Of a stretch of DNA of 64,000 bases, positions 52,246-61,538 are shown in pieces (position 1 is the stretch's first letter; each line of letters opens with the position of its first letter). The stretch comes from Phycisphaerae bacterium. GTDB taxonomy: Bacteria > Planctomycetota > Phycisphaerae > UBA1845. The notes below the pieces were generated by a model. The model did no database searches. It was not told the DNA's origin and worked only from the letters and a program-made list of their open reading frames with translations. Location: contig JAJVHU010000010.1 of assembly GCA_022072505.1 (NCBI GenBank), forward strand, positions 93,772-157,771, in the 5' to 3' direction. The position numbers and the translations under genes were made by a program.

Positions 52246-55200
52246 ATGTCGCGCAGCCTGATCGTGTTGATGCTGGCTTGTTCCGCTGTGCTGGCGCCGA
52301 GCACCGTCGCAACCCCGACGGACAAAAGCGGCGTGGCCGCGCAGGCGATCTCCCGCCCCGCCGGTCCCGGTTCTCTTGAGGGGCTGGGCGACGCCTTTCA
52401 ACCGGTGCTCAATTCGGGGACGGCGCAGCATTCCGTCGCGTTGATGCTTCCCCGCGGCGTCGCGGGATTGACGCCGACGCTGACCCTGCGCTACGACGGC
52501 GGCGACGGCTTCGGCGAGGCCGGCGTGGGCTGGTCGTTCGAGCCTGGGAGCGTGCGGCGTCAGGTGGACGAGGGTCTGCCGCGTTACGGACAGTCGCCCG
52601 ACGGTGAAGACGTTCCGGACCGCTTCCTGGGGATGGACGGCGAGGAACTGGTTCCGCTTCAGAACGGGTACTGGCTGGCGAAGATTGAGCGGCTTTACGT
52701 TCGCTACCGCTTCACGGGGTCGCACTGGGAGGCGCATACGAAGGACGGCGTGCGTCTTGAGTTCGGCGTCACGCCGCAGGGGCGGTTGACCAGCGCCGAC
52801 GGGACACAGGTCTACGCCTGGCGCCTCGAGCGCCAGACCGACCCGCACGGCAATGTCGTGGAGTACCGCTACGTCCTGCCGAACGCGAACGACCGGCGGA
52901 TCTACCTCAGCGAAATCGAGTATGCGCCGGGCGCGCCGCCCTGGGCGCACAGCTACCGAGTGCAACTGTCTTATGAGGACCGGCCGGATGCTTTCGTGGA
53001 TTACCGGCCCGGTTTCCCGGTGCGCACGTCGAAGCGGCTCGCTCGGGTTGATGTTTCTTATGACGGGGAGTTGATCCGGCGTTACACCCTGGCGTACGCG
53101 GCGCATCCGCAGGGGTCGCTGCTGGGCCGGATCACGACGATCGGCGCCGACGGCGTCAGCGCGCTGCCTCCCACGACGTTCGATTACAGCGCGTTCCGGC
53201 CCGGAGACGGATCCGCGCCGATCTCCGCGGCCGGCGCGGTCATTGAGAGCCGCGGTGAGCCGCCGGAGGCGCTCGACGGCGAGCACACCGAGTTGACCGA
53301 CCTCGACGCGGACGGCTTGCCGGACCTGCTGGTGACCGGGACGGGGCACGCGGGTTTTCTCAACCGCGGATTGCGCCGCGAAGGCGACGCCGCGTGGATT
53401 CAGTTCGAGGGACCGATCCCTGTCGAGGCGCAGGAGCAGCGGGCGCTGTCGTACGATCTGGCTTCGCCGAAGGTGCATCTGGCGGACATGACCGGCGACG
53501 GCGTGGCTGATCTGGTCACCGCCGGGTCGGATGACGAGGTTGAGTATTTCGCAGCGACAGGCCGCGCGGGCTGGGGGACGGGGCGGCGCATGTCGTCCGG
53601 TCATCGACCGCCCCCCGCGCCGTTCGGCATCGGCAACCGTAACGTCCGCACCGCCGATCTAAGCTTCAACAAGCGGATCGACGTGCTGCAAAGCGACAAC
53701 GGTGCGCTGCTGGCGTGGTACAACCAAGGCGACGGAACTTACAACGGCCCGATCGTGACGGACGCCCCGCGCGACGGATCGCGCCCGGTCGAGTTTTCCG
53801 ACCCCGGCGTGTTCCTCGTCGATATCAACGGCGATCGCGTGCCCGACGTAGCGAGAATCACGTCCTTCAGCGTCCTCTGGTGGCCGGGCAGCGGTTACGC
53901 CCGCTTCGGGGCTCGGCGCGAGATGCTCCTTCCGGACCGCGGTCTGGATGACCGTCCGGGCGGCAACCTGGAACGCGCTCGACTGGTAGACATCAGCGGC
54001 GACGGGTTGGCTGATCTCGTCGTCGAGCGCGCCCGCGGCGACGAGCTCTGGTTCTGGCAGAACCTGGGCGACGACCGGCTGGACGCCTCCCGCGTGGTGA
54101 TCGACCTTCCGGTCACGCCGGAGGCGACGGCGCATTGGGCGGACCTGAACGGCAACGGGACGACGGACCTGATCTACGCGGACTCGTCGTTGCCGTCCTC
54201 GCGGCTGATGTGCGTCGATCTGGGTGAACTCATCGGCGGAACCTCGCACGCGAATCTGCTGACGCTCATTGACAACGGTTACGGCCGGAAGACGCGCGTC
54301 GCCTACCGCACGACCTGCGACCTGGCCGTCGAGGCCCGTCTCGCGGGAAACCCGTGGACCACGAACGCGCCCTTCCCGGTTCACGTCGTTGCCGAGACGC
54401 GCGCCGCGATCGGACTGGATATCGACGGTTTTCCCGACGAAGGCCCTGACGGAGATGAATACGTCACGCGCTTCGTCTACCGCGACGCGTATTATGATCC
54501 GATCGAGCATCAGTTCCGCGGCTTCGCGTTCGTCAAGCAGATCAACCTCGGCGACGAGCGCTTCGGCGGGTCGGATGCGCCCACGCAGGTGCTGCGTCAT
54601 GCGTTTCACACCGGCGCGCCGGACGGCGTCGACAACGATGGCGACGGCGAGACGGATGAGGAGGGCGACCTCTGGACGGGCCGCGAGGAAGAGCCGCTCA
54701 AGGGCGTCCTGCTCTGGAGTGAAAGCACGGCCCTGCCCGACGACCCGCTGCGCGACGGCGCGTTCGCCGACGACGCCCACGTGTTCGAGCGGACGCTTTC
54801 CACGTGGATCACACGCGACTTGTGCCGCGCCGACGGCGGCGCGCTCGTCGATCTGCTGGGCGACGGCTACCGCGCCGCGGACGCCTACGACCGCACCGTC
54901 CGGCAGGCCGTGCAGACGGTGACGGATCGCGTTCTCATCGAACAAGGGCGCGCCCCGAGCCGGACAATCCGCTCCCGCGCGGATCTTTCGGCGCTGGGCA
55001 ACGCGCTGTTTGAGAGGAACGAAGGCGACCTCGCCAACCCGGACGATGACCTTTACACGGCGTTCGAGCACGCCCTCAACGAACCGGCGTGGATCGTCGA
55101 TCGCGTCAGCCGGGTCGTGCAGTCGGCGGGCGGTCCCGGAGGCGCGTTCGTCAGCGAGACGCGCAACTTCTACGACGGCGCGCCCTTCGTCGGCCTGCCG

Positions 55201-58200
55201 CTCGGGGAGGTCGGCGTGCGCGGCATTCTGCACCGGACACAGGCCCTCGTCTCCGGCGGCCCGGTCCCCCCGCTGACCGAGCGATCTTTCGCCGTCGGCG
55301 ACCCGCGCGACCCTGAGGGCGTGGTGGACACGTTCCGGCAGGAGGCGGACGCCTTCGGAAACCCCGTCGTCATCCGCGACGCCGACGAGAACGACCGCCG
55401 CATCGTCTACGACGCGGATTTCCCGGTTTTTCCGGTCCGGGAGACGATCGTCGTGGGCGAGGGCGAGCCTGATCTGACGATCGACGCCGAATACGATCGC
55501 CGGTTCGGCGTCGTCAAGTCGCTCACCGACTTCAACGGACAGATCACGCGGTTCACGTTCGACGTTTTCGGGCGCCTGGTGGACGAACTCCGCCCCGGCG
55601 ACAGCGGCGGGAGACCGACGCGCCGCTACATTTACGAGCTTGCCGCCCCGATCAGCTCGATCCGCACCGTCCTGCGCGACAACGTCGGCGGCGCCCCGAA
55701 CGTCTCGGTGCGCGCCTTCTTTGACGGTCTCGGGCGCCCCCTCGGAACGTTCGAAACCGGCGGACCGGTCATGCGCGACGTGACGTTGTACAACCCGCGC
55801 GGACTTCCGCGCCAAGCCTTCATGCCTTATGCGGGCGGCAGCGGCACGTGGTCGGCCCCGCCTCCGGAAACTCCCGCGACGACGTCGCGCTACGACGCCC
55901 TCGGCCGAGTCATCGAGACGCTCAGTCCGCCTGACGCCCAGGGCACTCGCGCCCGCTCAGCGACCGTTTACCTGCCCCTTGCCGTCCAACTGTTTGACGC
56001 GGAGGACAACGCCGGCGGCTCGCACGCCGACACCCCGGTGACAACGTACTCCGACGGGCTGGGTCGCGTGGTGGAGGTTCGCGAGATCGAGACGTTGTCT
56101 GAGGCGGACCCGGGAACGTTCATCACCCGCTATCGCTACGCCCTTCCGGCACAGCTCGCGGAGGTCGAGGACGCCGGCGGCAACGTCAAGTACATGCGCT
56201 ACGACGGGCTGGGACGCCGCCTTTTCATCAATGATCCGGATCGCGGCCAGGTCACGTACACTTACGACGCCGTCGGCAACCTTCTGCGGCGCACGGACGC
56301 CCTCGGGCAGGAAATTGTTTACGCCTACGACGGCGCGGGCCGCCTTCTTTCGGAAGACTACCTCGACGACGGACACCCCTTAAGCGCCGGTCGCACTCCC
56401 GACATCGCTTATCATTACGACGCGCCGCACCCGGACTTTCCGGCGCTCGCCCGTCAGCGCGGAAAGCTGAGCTGGGTTTCGGACCTCACCGGCGAGGAAG
56501 TGCTCGGCTACAACATCTTCGGCGACCTGGAGACCGTCGTGAAACGCATCGACCAGCCCGACGGCTCGCGGCGCGACTACATCAGCCGGATGCTCCTCGA
56601 CAATCTCGGGCGCACCGTGCAGATGACCTTTCCGGACGGCGGCGCGGTCCGCTACGCTTACGACGCTCGCGGGCTTCTCGTCGGCGTTCCCGGGTTTGTC
56701 GAGCAACTGACGTACGCGCCCAGCCGCAGGAAGGAAACGTGCCTTCTGTCCAGCGGCGTCATCACCGGCTACGACTACGATCCGCGCCAGCGCCTGACGC
56801 GCCTCACGACGGACGGTCCGGGCGCCGTGCTTCAGGATCTTGCCTACCGGTACGATCAGGTCAGCAACATCCTCGGCGTCGTCGACGGACGCGCCGACGT
56901 GCCCGGCGATGATCCGCGCAACCTGACCGCGGCGTTCTCCGTCGACAACCTTTACCGCCTCACCCGCGCCGCCGGGACGGGCTTTCCCGCGATCCGCTAC
57001 GACTACGATCGCCTCGGCAACCTCGCCCTTCAGGTCGCTGACGACGCCGACAACGACGACGTCAATCTCGGACAGATGCGCTCCGGAGGTTCCGGCGGGA
57101 CGACCGGCCGCGTCGGCCGCGCTCCCGGCGACCCGCCCGGTCCGCACGCCCTCACCCGCACCGATAACGGAGAGCGGCGCCGGCGCTTCGCCTACGACGA
57201 CAACGGAAATATGACGGACAACGACGGCGACACTTATGTCTACGATTTCGCGGATCGCCTGGGGCGCGTCATCGTGGACGCTCGTGACATCCGCTACCTG
57301 TATGACTACGCCGGGCGCCGCGTCATCAAGCGCATCGACGGCGCGCAGACGTCGTACATCGGCGACGGCGCCGAGATCCGCGACGGCCGGCTGATCAAGT
57401 ACGTCTTCGCCGACGAGTCTCGTCGCGCCCGCGTGGACGGCGCGATGCCCGCGCCGCCCGTCGCCGCTCAGCGCATCGACCTCGCCCCCGGCTGGAACCT
57501 CATCAGCTTCCAGGTCGACCCCGGTTCAACCGCCCCGGCGGACGTCCTGGCCGGCATCGACGGGCTTTACCGCGCGGTGTACGCGCACGACGGCGCCGGT
57601 TACCTCGTCTTCGTCCCCGGAGGTCAGAACAACACGCTGACCGCCCTGCGCCCGAACGTCGGATACTGGCTGGACATGATCGCGCCCGCGCAAATGTTGC
57701 TTGAAGGACCGGTCAGCGAGGCAAGCCTTCACGTCCCCGCGAACACGCCGACGCTGCTCGGGTTCCCGGGGCTTTCGAACCGCAGCGTCGAAGACCTGCT
57801 GGCCCGGCACCCGCGGATCACGGGGCTGTGGACCTACGCCGGCGCCACGCAGACCTGGACGACGTTCAACCCCGGGGCGCCGACCTACGTCAACGTCCTT
57901 GCGGAGGTGGAACCCGGCCGGGGTTACTGGATCGTCAGTGACGAAGAACTGACGCTCTCCCCGCCGCCCTCCGGTCCGATCTACTTCTACCACGCGGATC
58001 ACCTCGGGTCCGCCGGCTTCGTCACCGACGCCGCGGGCGCGCTCCTCTCCGAGTTCTACAATGACCCTTACGGACGCCTCCGCCACGTCCACCACGCCGG
58101 CGACCCGTTCGACCCCTTCTATCAGTTCATTGATAAGGAGCGCGACGACGAAAGCGGGCTTCATTATTTCGGCGCGCGGCATTATCACGCCCTCACCGGG

Positions 58201-59079
58201 CGCTTCATCACCCCGGATCCGATGTTCGCCGAGGGCGAGCCGACCGCCGGCGCCGCGTCCCCCCTCGAGAACAACCTCTACGCCTACGCCCTCGACAATC
58301 CCGTCACCCGTTTCGACCCGGACGGCCACGCCGCGAAGCACACGATCCACTACGGCGACGACGGACAGGTCGATTACAGGATCGAGTCCACCGTCTACGT
58401 CTACTTCGACAAGTCCACCGACATGTACAAGTGGCTGCACCCGCGCGGAAAGTGGGACGCGAAGCGCGCCGAGCAGGTCGCGCGAAAACTGCAGAAAGAG
58501 TTCGAGAAGCGCGTCCCGCGCAACACCGCCCACGACTGGGGAACGTTCTCCGTCAAGGCGAAGTTCAAGGTCGTCGAGAAGAACCCCGACGCGCTCAACC
58601 CTACCCCCGAGGACATCAACGAAGTCACCGTCCTGCGATTCCGACGCCGCACCGACGAGGAAAAGAAGGCCGGGCTTTGGGGCGAGTGCAGCCCCAACGC
58701 AGGAGAAACCTGCTGGTTCGGCGAAGACCCAGGCCGCACCGCCGACGACGCCAACATCTACGTCGACAAGAAAGGCAATCTCAAACACGCCGGATCCGGA
58801 CACTTCCACGAAGTCCTCCACGGCTTTGGACTTCAGCACGCCGTCGCCCTCAACCGTGAAACCAACACCTGGGGACCGGAAGGCGTCCCTGACATCCTCG
58901 GTTACGGCCGCACGGAAGGCTCGGGCAAACTCACCAGGGAAGTCCAGACCGAGTTCGTCCGCCAGGTGCTGCTGCGCTACGGGCACAAAAGCCAGACCCT
59001 CACCGGCGGGCACACCTGGGCCACCGGCGACCTCTGGTCCGAGGACATCCAGGCCCTCTACGACGCCGCCAACCCCTGA
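52246..59079 (+). CDS. SpvB/TcB-like and RHS-repeat protein with a C-terminal metzincin-type tip
   Basis: The 2277-residue product starts at the ATG at 52246 after GGAG and has a signal peptide (SLIVLMLACSAVLAPSTVA). Residues about 30-120 match the SpvB/TcB start (GSLEGLGDAFQPVLNSGTAQ, TLTLRYDGGDGFGEAGVGWS). VCBS/FG-GAP-like repeats (about 345-650) and a TcdB-middle-like part (NGYGRKTRVAYR) follow, then YD-type RHS repeats (about 1000-1740). A PGWN module (1743-1905) is inserted before the RHS core: YFYHADHLGSAGFVTD, ERDDESGLHYFGARHYHALT, NNLYAYALDNPVTRFDPDG. The last 250 residues carry HEVLHGFGLQH (2188-2198), an exact HExxHxxGxxH zinc site. By family logic the RHS cage would shield this protease tip. 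No immunity gene is visible. Confidence 0.88.
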   Translation: MSRSLIVLMLACSAVLAPSTVATPTDKSGVAAQAISRPAGPGSLEGLGDAFQPVLNSGTAQHSVALMLPRGVAGLTPTLTLRYDGGDGFGEAGVGWSFEPGSVRRQVDEGLPRYGQSPDGEDVPDRFLGMDGEELVPLQNGYWLAKIERLYVRYRFTGSHWEAHTKDGVRLEFGVTPQGRLTSADGTQVYAWRLERQTDPHGNVVEYRYVLPNANDRRIYLSEIEYAPGAPPWAHSYRVQLSYEDRPDAFVDYRPGFPVRTSKRLARVDVSYDGELIRRYTLAYAAHPQGSLLGRITTIGADGVSALPPTTFDYSAFRPGDGSAPISAAGAVIESRGEPPEALDGEHTELTDLDADGLPDLLVTGTGHAGFLNRGLRREGDAAWIQFEGPIPVEAQEQRALSYDLASPKVHLADMTGDGVADLVTAGSDDEVEYFAATGRAGWGTGRRMSSGHRPPPAPFGIGNRNVRTADLSFNKRIDVLQSDNGALLAWYNQGDGTYNGPIVTDAPRDGSRPVEFSDPGVFLVDINGDRVPDVARITSFSVLWWPGSGYARFGARREMLLPDRGLDDRPGGNLERARLVDISGDGLADLVVERARGDELWFWQNLGDDRLDASRVVIDLPVTPEATAHWADLNGNGTTDLIYADSSLPSSRLMCVDLGELIGGTSHANLLTLIDNGYGRKTRVAYRTTCDLAVEARLAGNPWTTNAPFPVHVVAETRAAIGLDIDGFPDEGPDGDEYVTRFVYRDAYYDPIEHQFRGFAFVKQINLGDERFGGSDAPTQVLRHAFHTGAPDGVDNDGDGETDEEGDLWTGREEEPLKGVLLWSESTALPDDPLRDGAFADDAHVFERTLSTWITRDLCRADGGALVDLLGDGYRAADAYDRTVRQAVQTVTDRVLIEQGRAPSRTIRSRADLSALGNALFERNEGDLANPDDDLYTAFEHALNEPAWIVDRVSRVVQSAGGPGGAFVSETRNFYDGAPFVGLPLGEVGVRGILHRTQALVSGGPVPPLTERSFAVGDPRDPEGVVDTFRQEADAFGNPVVIRDADENDRRIVYDADFPVFPVRETIVVGEGEPDLTIDAEYDRRFGVVKSLTDFNGQITRFTFDVFGRLVDELRPGDSGGRPTRRYIYELAAPISSIRTVLRDNVGGAPNVSVRAFFDGLGRPLGTFETGGPVMRDVTLYNPRGLPRQAFMPYAGGSGTWSAPPPETPATTSRYDALGRVIETLSPPDAQGTRARSATVYLPLAVQLFDAEDNAGGSHADTPVTTYSDGLGRVVEVREIETLSEADPGTFITRYRYALPAQLAEVEDAGGNVKYMRYDGLGRRLFINDPDRGQVTYTYDAVGNLLRRTDALGQEIVYAYDGAGRLLSEDYLDDGHPLSAGRTPDIAYHYDAPHPDFPALARQRGKLSWVSDLTGEEVLGYNIFGDLETVVKRIDQPDGSRRDYISRMLLDNLGRTVQMTFPDGGAVRYAYDARGLLVGVPGFVEQLTYAPSRRKETCLLSSGVITGYDYDPRQRLTRLTTDGPGAVLQDLAYRYDQVSNILGVVDGRADVPGDDPRNLTAAFSVDNLYRLTRAAGTGFPAIRYDYDRLGNLALQVADDADNDDVNLGQMRSGGSGGTTGRVGRAPGDPPGPHALTRTDNGERRRRFAYDDNGNMTDNDGDTYVYDFADRLGRVIVDARDIRYLYDYAGRRVIKRIDGAQTSYIGDGAEIRDGRLIKYVFADESRRARVDGAMPAPPVAAQRIDLAPGWNLISFQVDPGSTAPADVLAGIDGLYRAVYAHDGAGYLVFVPGGQNNTLTALRPNVGYWLDMIAPAQMLLEGPVSEASLHVPANTPTLLGFPGLSNRSVEDLLARHPRITGLWTYAGATQTWTTFNPGAPTYVNVLAEVEPGRGYWIVSDEELTLSPPPSGPIYFYHADHLGSAGFVTDAAGALLSEFYNDPYGRLRHVHHAGDPFDPFYQFIDKERDDESGLHYFGARHYHALTGRFITPDPMFAEGEPTAGAASPLENNLYAYALDNPVTRFDPDGHAAKHTIHYGDDGQVDYRIESTVYVYFDKSTDMYKWLHPRGKWDAKRAEQVARKLQKEFEKRVPRNTAHDWGTFSVKAKFKVVEKNPDALNPTPEDINEVTVLRFRRRTDEEKKAGLWGECSPNAGETCWFGEDPGRTADDANIYVDKKGNLKHAGSGHFHEVLHGFGLQHAVALNRETNTWGPEGVPDILGYGRTEGSGKLTREVQTEFVRQVLLRYGHKSQTLTGGHTWATGDLWSEDIQALYDAANP

Positions 59080-59224
59080 CGCCGCGCGCGCCGCCCCCGG
59101 CATCAGGACGATGACCCTCGGAAGCAGGACGCCGGGAAAGTCCGGACGGAACGACGAAACGAAAGACCGGGCCGCCTTGGGAAGCCTGAATACGCCGGAC
59201 TCTTTTCCGATTCGCAAGAGCTGA

Positions 59225-60320
59225 CGCACCCGCGAAGGCGCCAAGGAGTCGATTTTTCCTTGACCTGAGTCTCCTCTTGACTCCGGTGCTCCGTGGCGCG
59301 CGGCGATCTTCGACCCACCTCGAAGGCGGCACGGCGCGCGGCGTTTCTCGACCCCAACGGGGTTGCGGCATCGGAATCGCCGCGAACTTAACCGAGCCGC
59401 GCCCGTAAGGAAGCGTTCTTCTGAGTCTCCGTCTGACTCCGTTGCGCCGCGGCGCGCGGCGATCTTCGACCCACCTCGAAGGCGGCACGGCGCGCGGCGT
59501 TTCTCGACCCCAACGGGGTTGCGGCATCGGAATCGCCGCGAACTTAACCGAGCCGCGCCCGTAAGGAAGCGTTCTTCTGAGTCCCCACCTGACTCCGGTG
59601 CGCCGTAGCGCGCGGCGTTTCTCGACCCGCCTCGAGGACGGCACGACGCGCGGCGATCCTCGACCCACCTCGAAGGCGTCACGGCGCGCGACGATCTTCG
59701 ACCCACCTCGAAGGCGGAACGACGCGTCGCGTTTCTTCGACCCCAACGGGATTGCAGCGTCGGAATCGCCGCGAACTTAACCGAGCCGCGCCCGTAAGGA
59801 AGCGTTCTTCTGAATCTCCACTTGCCTCCGATGCGCCGCGGCGCGCAACGATCCTCGACCCACCTCGAAGGCGGCACGGCGCGCGGCGATCCTCGACCCC
59901 AACGGGGTCGCGGCGTCGGCGTTGCGGAACGCGGCGCAACTGTTTCATCTGGTGCAACCCTTTCAACCCGGCCCAACCGTTTCAATCCGGCGCAACCCCG
60001 TTGGGGTTGGTCGAGGGGTGGATCGCCGCGAACCCAAGGTAGGCCGCCTGCGGCGTCCAACCCTGGGCTGGAGGCCGCAATCCCTTCGGGATTGAAACCA
60101 ACGCATCCGAGAACCCTGCGCCTCCTTCGGGATTGAAACAAAACAACGGACGTTCGCCCGTGCTCTTCGGGCGTTGGCGCGTGTTCTTCGGGTGTTGGCG
60201 CGTGTTCGTCGGACGCTCGCGCGTGTTCTTCGGGTGTTGGCGCGGATTCGTCGGGATTGAGGCGAATGCGCACGACGATCCTGCGGGGCCGTCGGCGAAG
60301 CGTGTTGCGCCCAATCATAT
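59225..60320. repeat. Right copy of the composite repeat block, inverted
   Basis: It contains the reverse complements of the 3936-5215 elements in opposite order: CTTCCTTACGGGCGCGGCTC, CCCCAACGGGG, the CCGAAGGGATTGCGGCCTCC segment (about 59990-60130), the GAACACGCG array (about 60140-60250) and the GCAACACGCTTCGCCGACGG segment (about 60250-60310). I see no gene in it. Bases 59080-59224 between the RHS gene and this block are also without a gene. Confidence 0.85.
59365..59830. repeat. Three tandem copies of a unit of about 156 bases
   Basis: The unit runs GCGGCATCGGAATCGCCGCG, then the complement of CTTCCTTACGGGCGCGGCTC, CTGAGTC..CTGACTCCG, CTTCGACCCACCTCGAAGGC and ACCCCAACGGGG. Starts near 59365 and 59521 are 156 bases apart. 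The third copy, near 59755, follows an expanded segment with extra CGACCCACCTCGAAGGC units. Confidence 0.8.
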
Positions 60321-60339
60321 GTACATGCGATTCCAACAC

Positions 60340-60469
60340 CCCGCAACCGGAACCAGATGGAGACTCAGGTTCCTTGATTCTCGAGAACGATCCGTCGGAA
60401 ACGGCGGAAGTCCGGCTTGGCCTGCTTTCCCTTCGGGGTTTGCCCGGCACCTTGGCCGTCTTATTCATC
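60340..60469 (-). pseudogene. Possible remnant of a small basic protein gene at the repeat edge
   Basis: On the minus strand an ATG at 60469 gives MNKTAKVPGKP, after which another frame reads more naturally as KGKQAKPDFRRFRRIVLENQ and then stops. A frameshift of one base would join them into a basic protein of about 35 residues. I do not recognise it, and the call is weak. The rest of 60321-60611 shows nothing else. Confidence 0.25.
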
Positions 60470-60611
60470 CCGCCGCGTTGCTCGCGCGGCCCTTCATCGC
60501 GCGGTGCCGAGGCCCGACGGCCGTCGTTGTGATCCGCACGCTCGCCGGATAGACTCGCGCTTCGGGATCGAACGACGACGCGCGTGACGCCTCGATAAAT
60601 CCAGGAGACCG

Positions 60612-61091
60612 ATGATGACGACTCCTTCCGCCGCACCAGCGTCCGGAAACACCGTCCGCCTCCACCGCGTCCTGCGCGCCCCGGCCGAGCGCGTGTACCG
60701 GGCGTTCATCGACCCTGACGCGATGGTCAAGTGGCTTCCGCCGCACGGGTTCTCGGGACGGATCCATCAGATGGACGCGCGGGTGGGGGGCGGGTACCGG
60801 ATGTCGTTCACCAACTTCAGCACGGGCAAGTCGCACTCGTTCGGCGCGACGTTCGTGGAGCTTGCGCCGCACGAGCGGCTCCGTTACACCGACCGTTTTG
60901 ACGACCCGAACCTTCCCGGCGAGATGCAGGTGACGATCACGTTTCGGACGGTCGCCTGCGGGACGGACCTTCAGATCGTGCAATCGGGGATTCCGCCGAT
61001 GATCCCCGTGGAGTTCTGCTACCTCGGTTGGCAGGAGTCGCTGTCGCTGCTGGCGAACCTGGTCGAGCCGCAGATTCCGGACGGTCCCTGA
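60612..61091 (+). CDS. SRPBCC/AHSA1-family protein
   Basis: The 159-residue product starts at the ATG at 60612, five bases after AGGAG. RLHRVLRAPAERVYRAFIDP opens the helix-grip fold. DAMVKWLPPHGFSGRIHQMD, GGGYRMSFTN, TFVELAPHERLRYTDRFDDP, QVTITFRTVACGTDLQIVQSG and YLGWQESLSLLANLVEP follow, as in the Aha1-homology/activator-domain group of START-like proteins. Such proteins bind hydrophobic ligands or act in stress responses, and a precise role is not known. It is followed by a truncated DinB gene, and SRPBCC-DinB neighbours are common. Confidence 0.92.
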   Translation: MMTTPSAAPASGNTVRLHRVLRAPAERVYRAFIDPDAMVKWLPPHGFSGRIHQMDARVGGGYRMSFTNFSTGKSHSFGATFVELAPHERLRYTDRFDDPNLPGEMQVTITFRTVACGTDLQIVQSGIPPMIPVEFCYLGWQESLSLLANLVEPQIPDGP

Positions 61092-61184
61092 TGCGCCGAA
61101 CGCCGGGGTCGCGGCGGCGTCGCGTGGAATGATCCGGACCGGATGGCCGCAGCCCGCGCTGTCCAACCAGGATCGAAGACGACG

Positions 61185-61538
61185 ATGGATCCGCTCAGGG
61201 TATACGATTACCTTGCGCAGGCGCGAAGGCGCGTGCTCGGCGCCGTCCGGGCGCTGACGCCGGAGGAGTATCTGCGCCCCTTCGCCTTCGGACTGGCGAC
61301 CGTCGGGGCGACGATCACGCACATGATGCTCAGTGAGGGGTATGACATCGAGCGGGTTGAGGATCGGAGCGTGCCGCCGTATGAGCAGTGGCCGATCCAG
61401 TATGAGAATCCGCCGGCGTTCACCGTCGTCGAACCGATCTGGCGGAAGCAGGAAGACCGCGTGCGCTCCGTCCTCGCCGCGCAGGCGGACGCCGTCGGCG
61501 CCGACGGGTCACGGGGCTGGGATCGCCGAATCGCATAG
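61185..61538 (+). pseudogene. DinB-family protein, truncated by an in-frame stop
   Basis: From MDPLRVYDYLAQARRRVLGA the frame gives 117 residues of the four-helix DinB fold: TPEEYLRPFAFGLATVGATI, HMMLSEGYDIERV (the first His ligand) and the third helix up to WDRRIA. There TAG interrupts a segment that continues in frame as ESFPDDARGRR. Family members continue about 40 more residues with the distal LxHxxxHRxQ metal site, absent here. A simple Gly/Ala/Arg-coding low-complexity tract follows. It is therefore probably non-functional. Confidence 0.7.

Noticed and set aside
53659-55815. 718-codon minus-strand frame
   Set aside because: Antisense shadow of the TcB-like and RHS region; no motif recognised.
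57526-60636. 1036-codon minus-strand frame spanning the RHS gene end and the repeat block
   Set aside because: Half is antisense to the RHS core and metzincin tip, and half translates repeats; no coherent domain.
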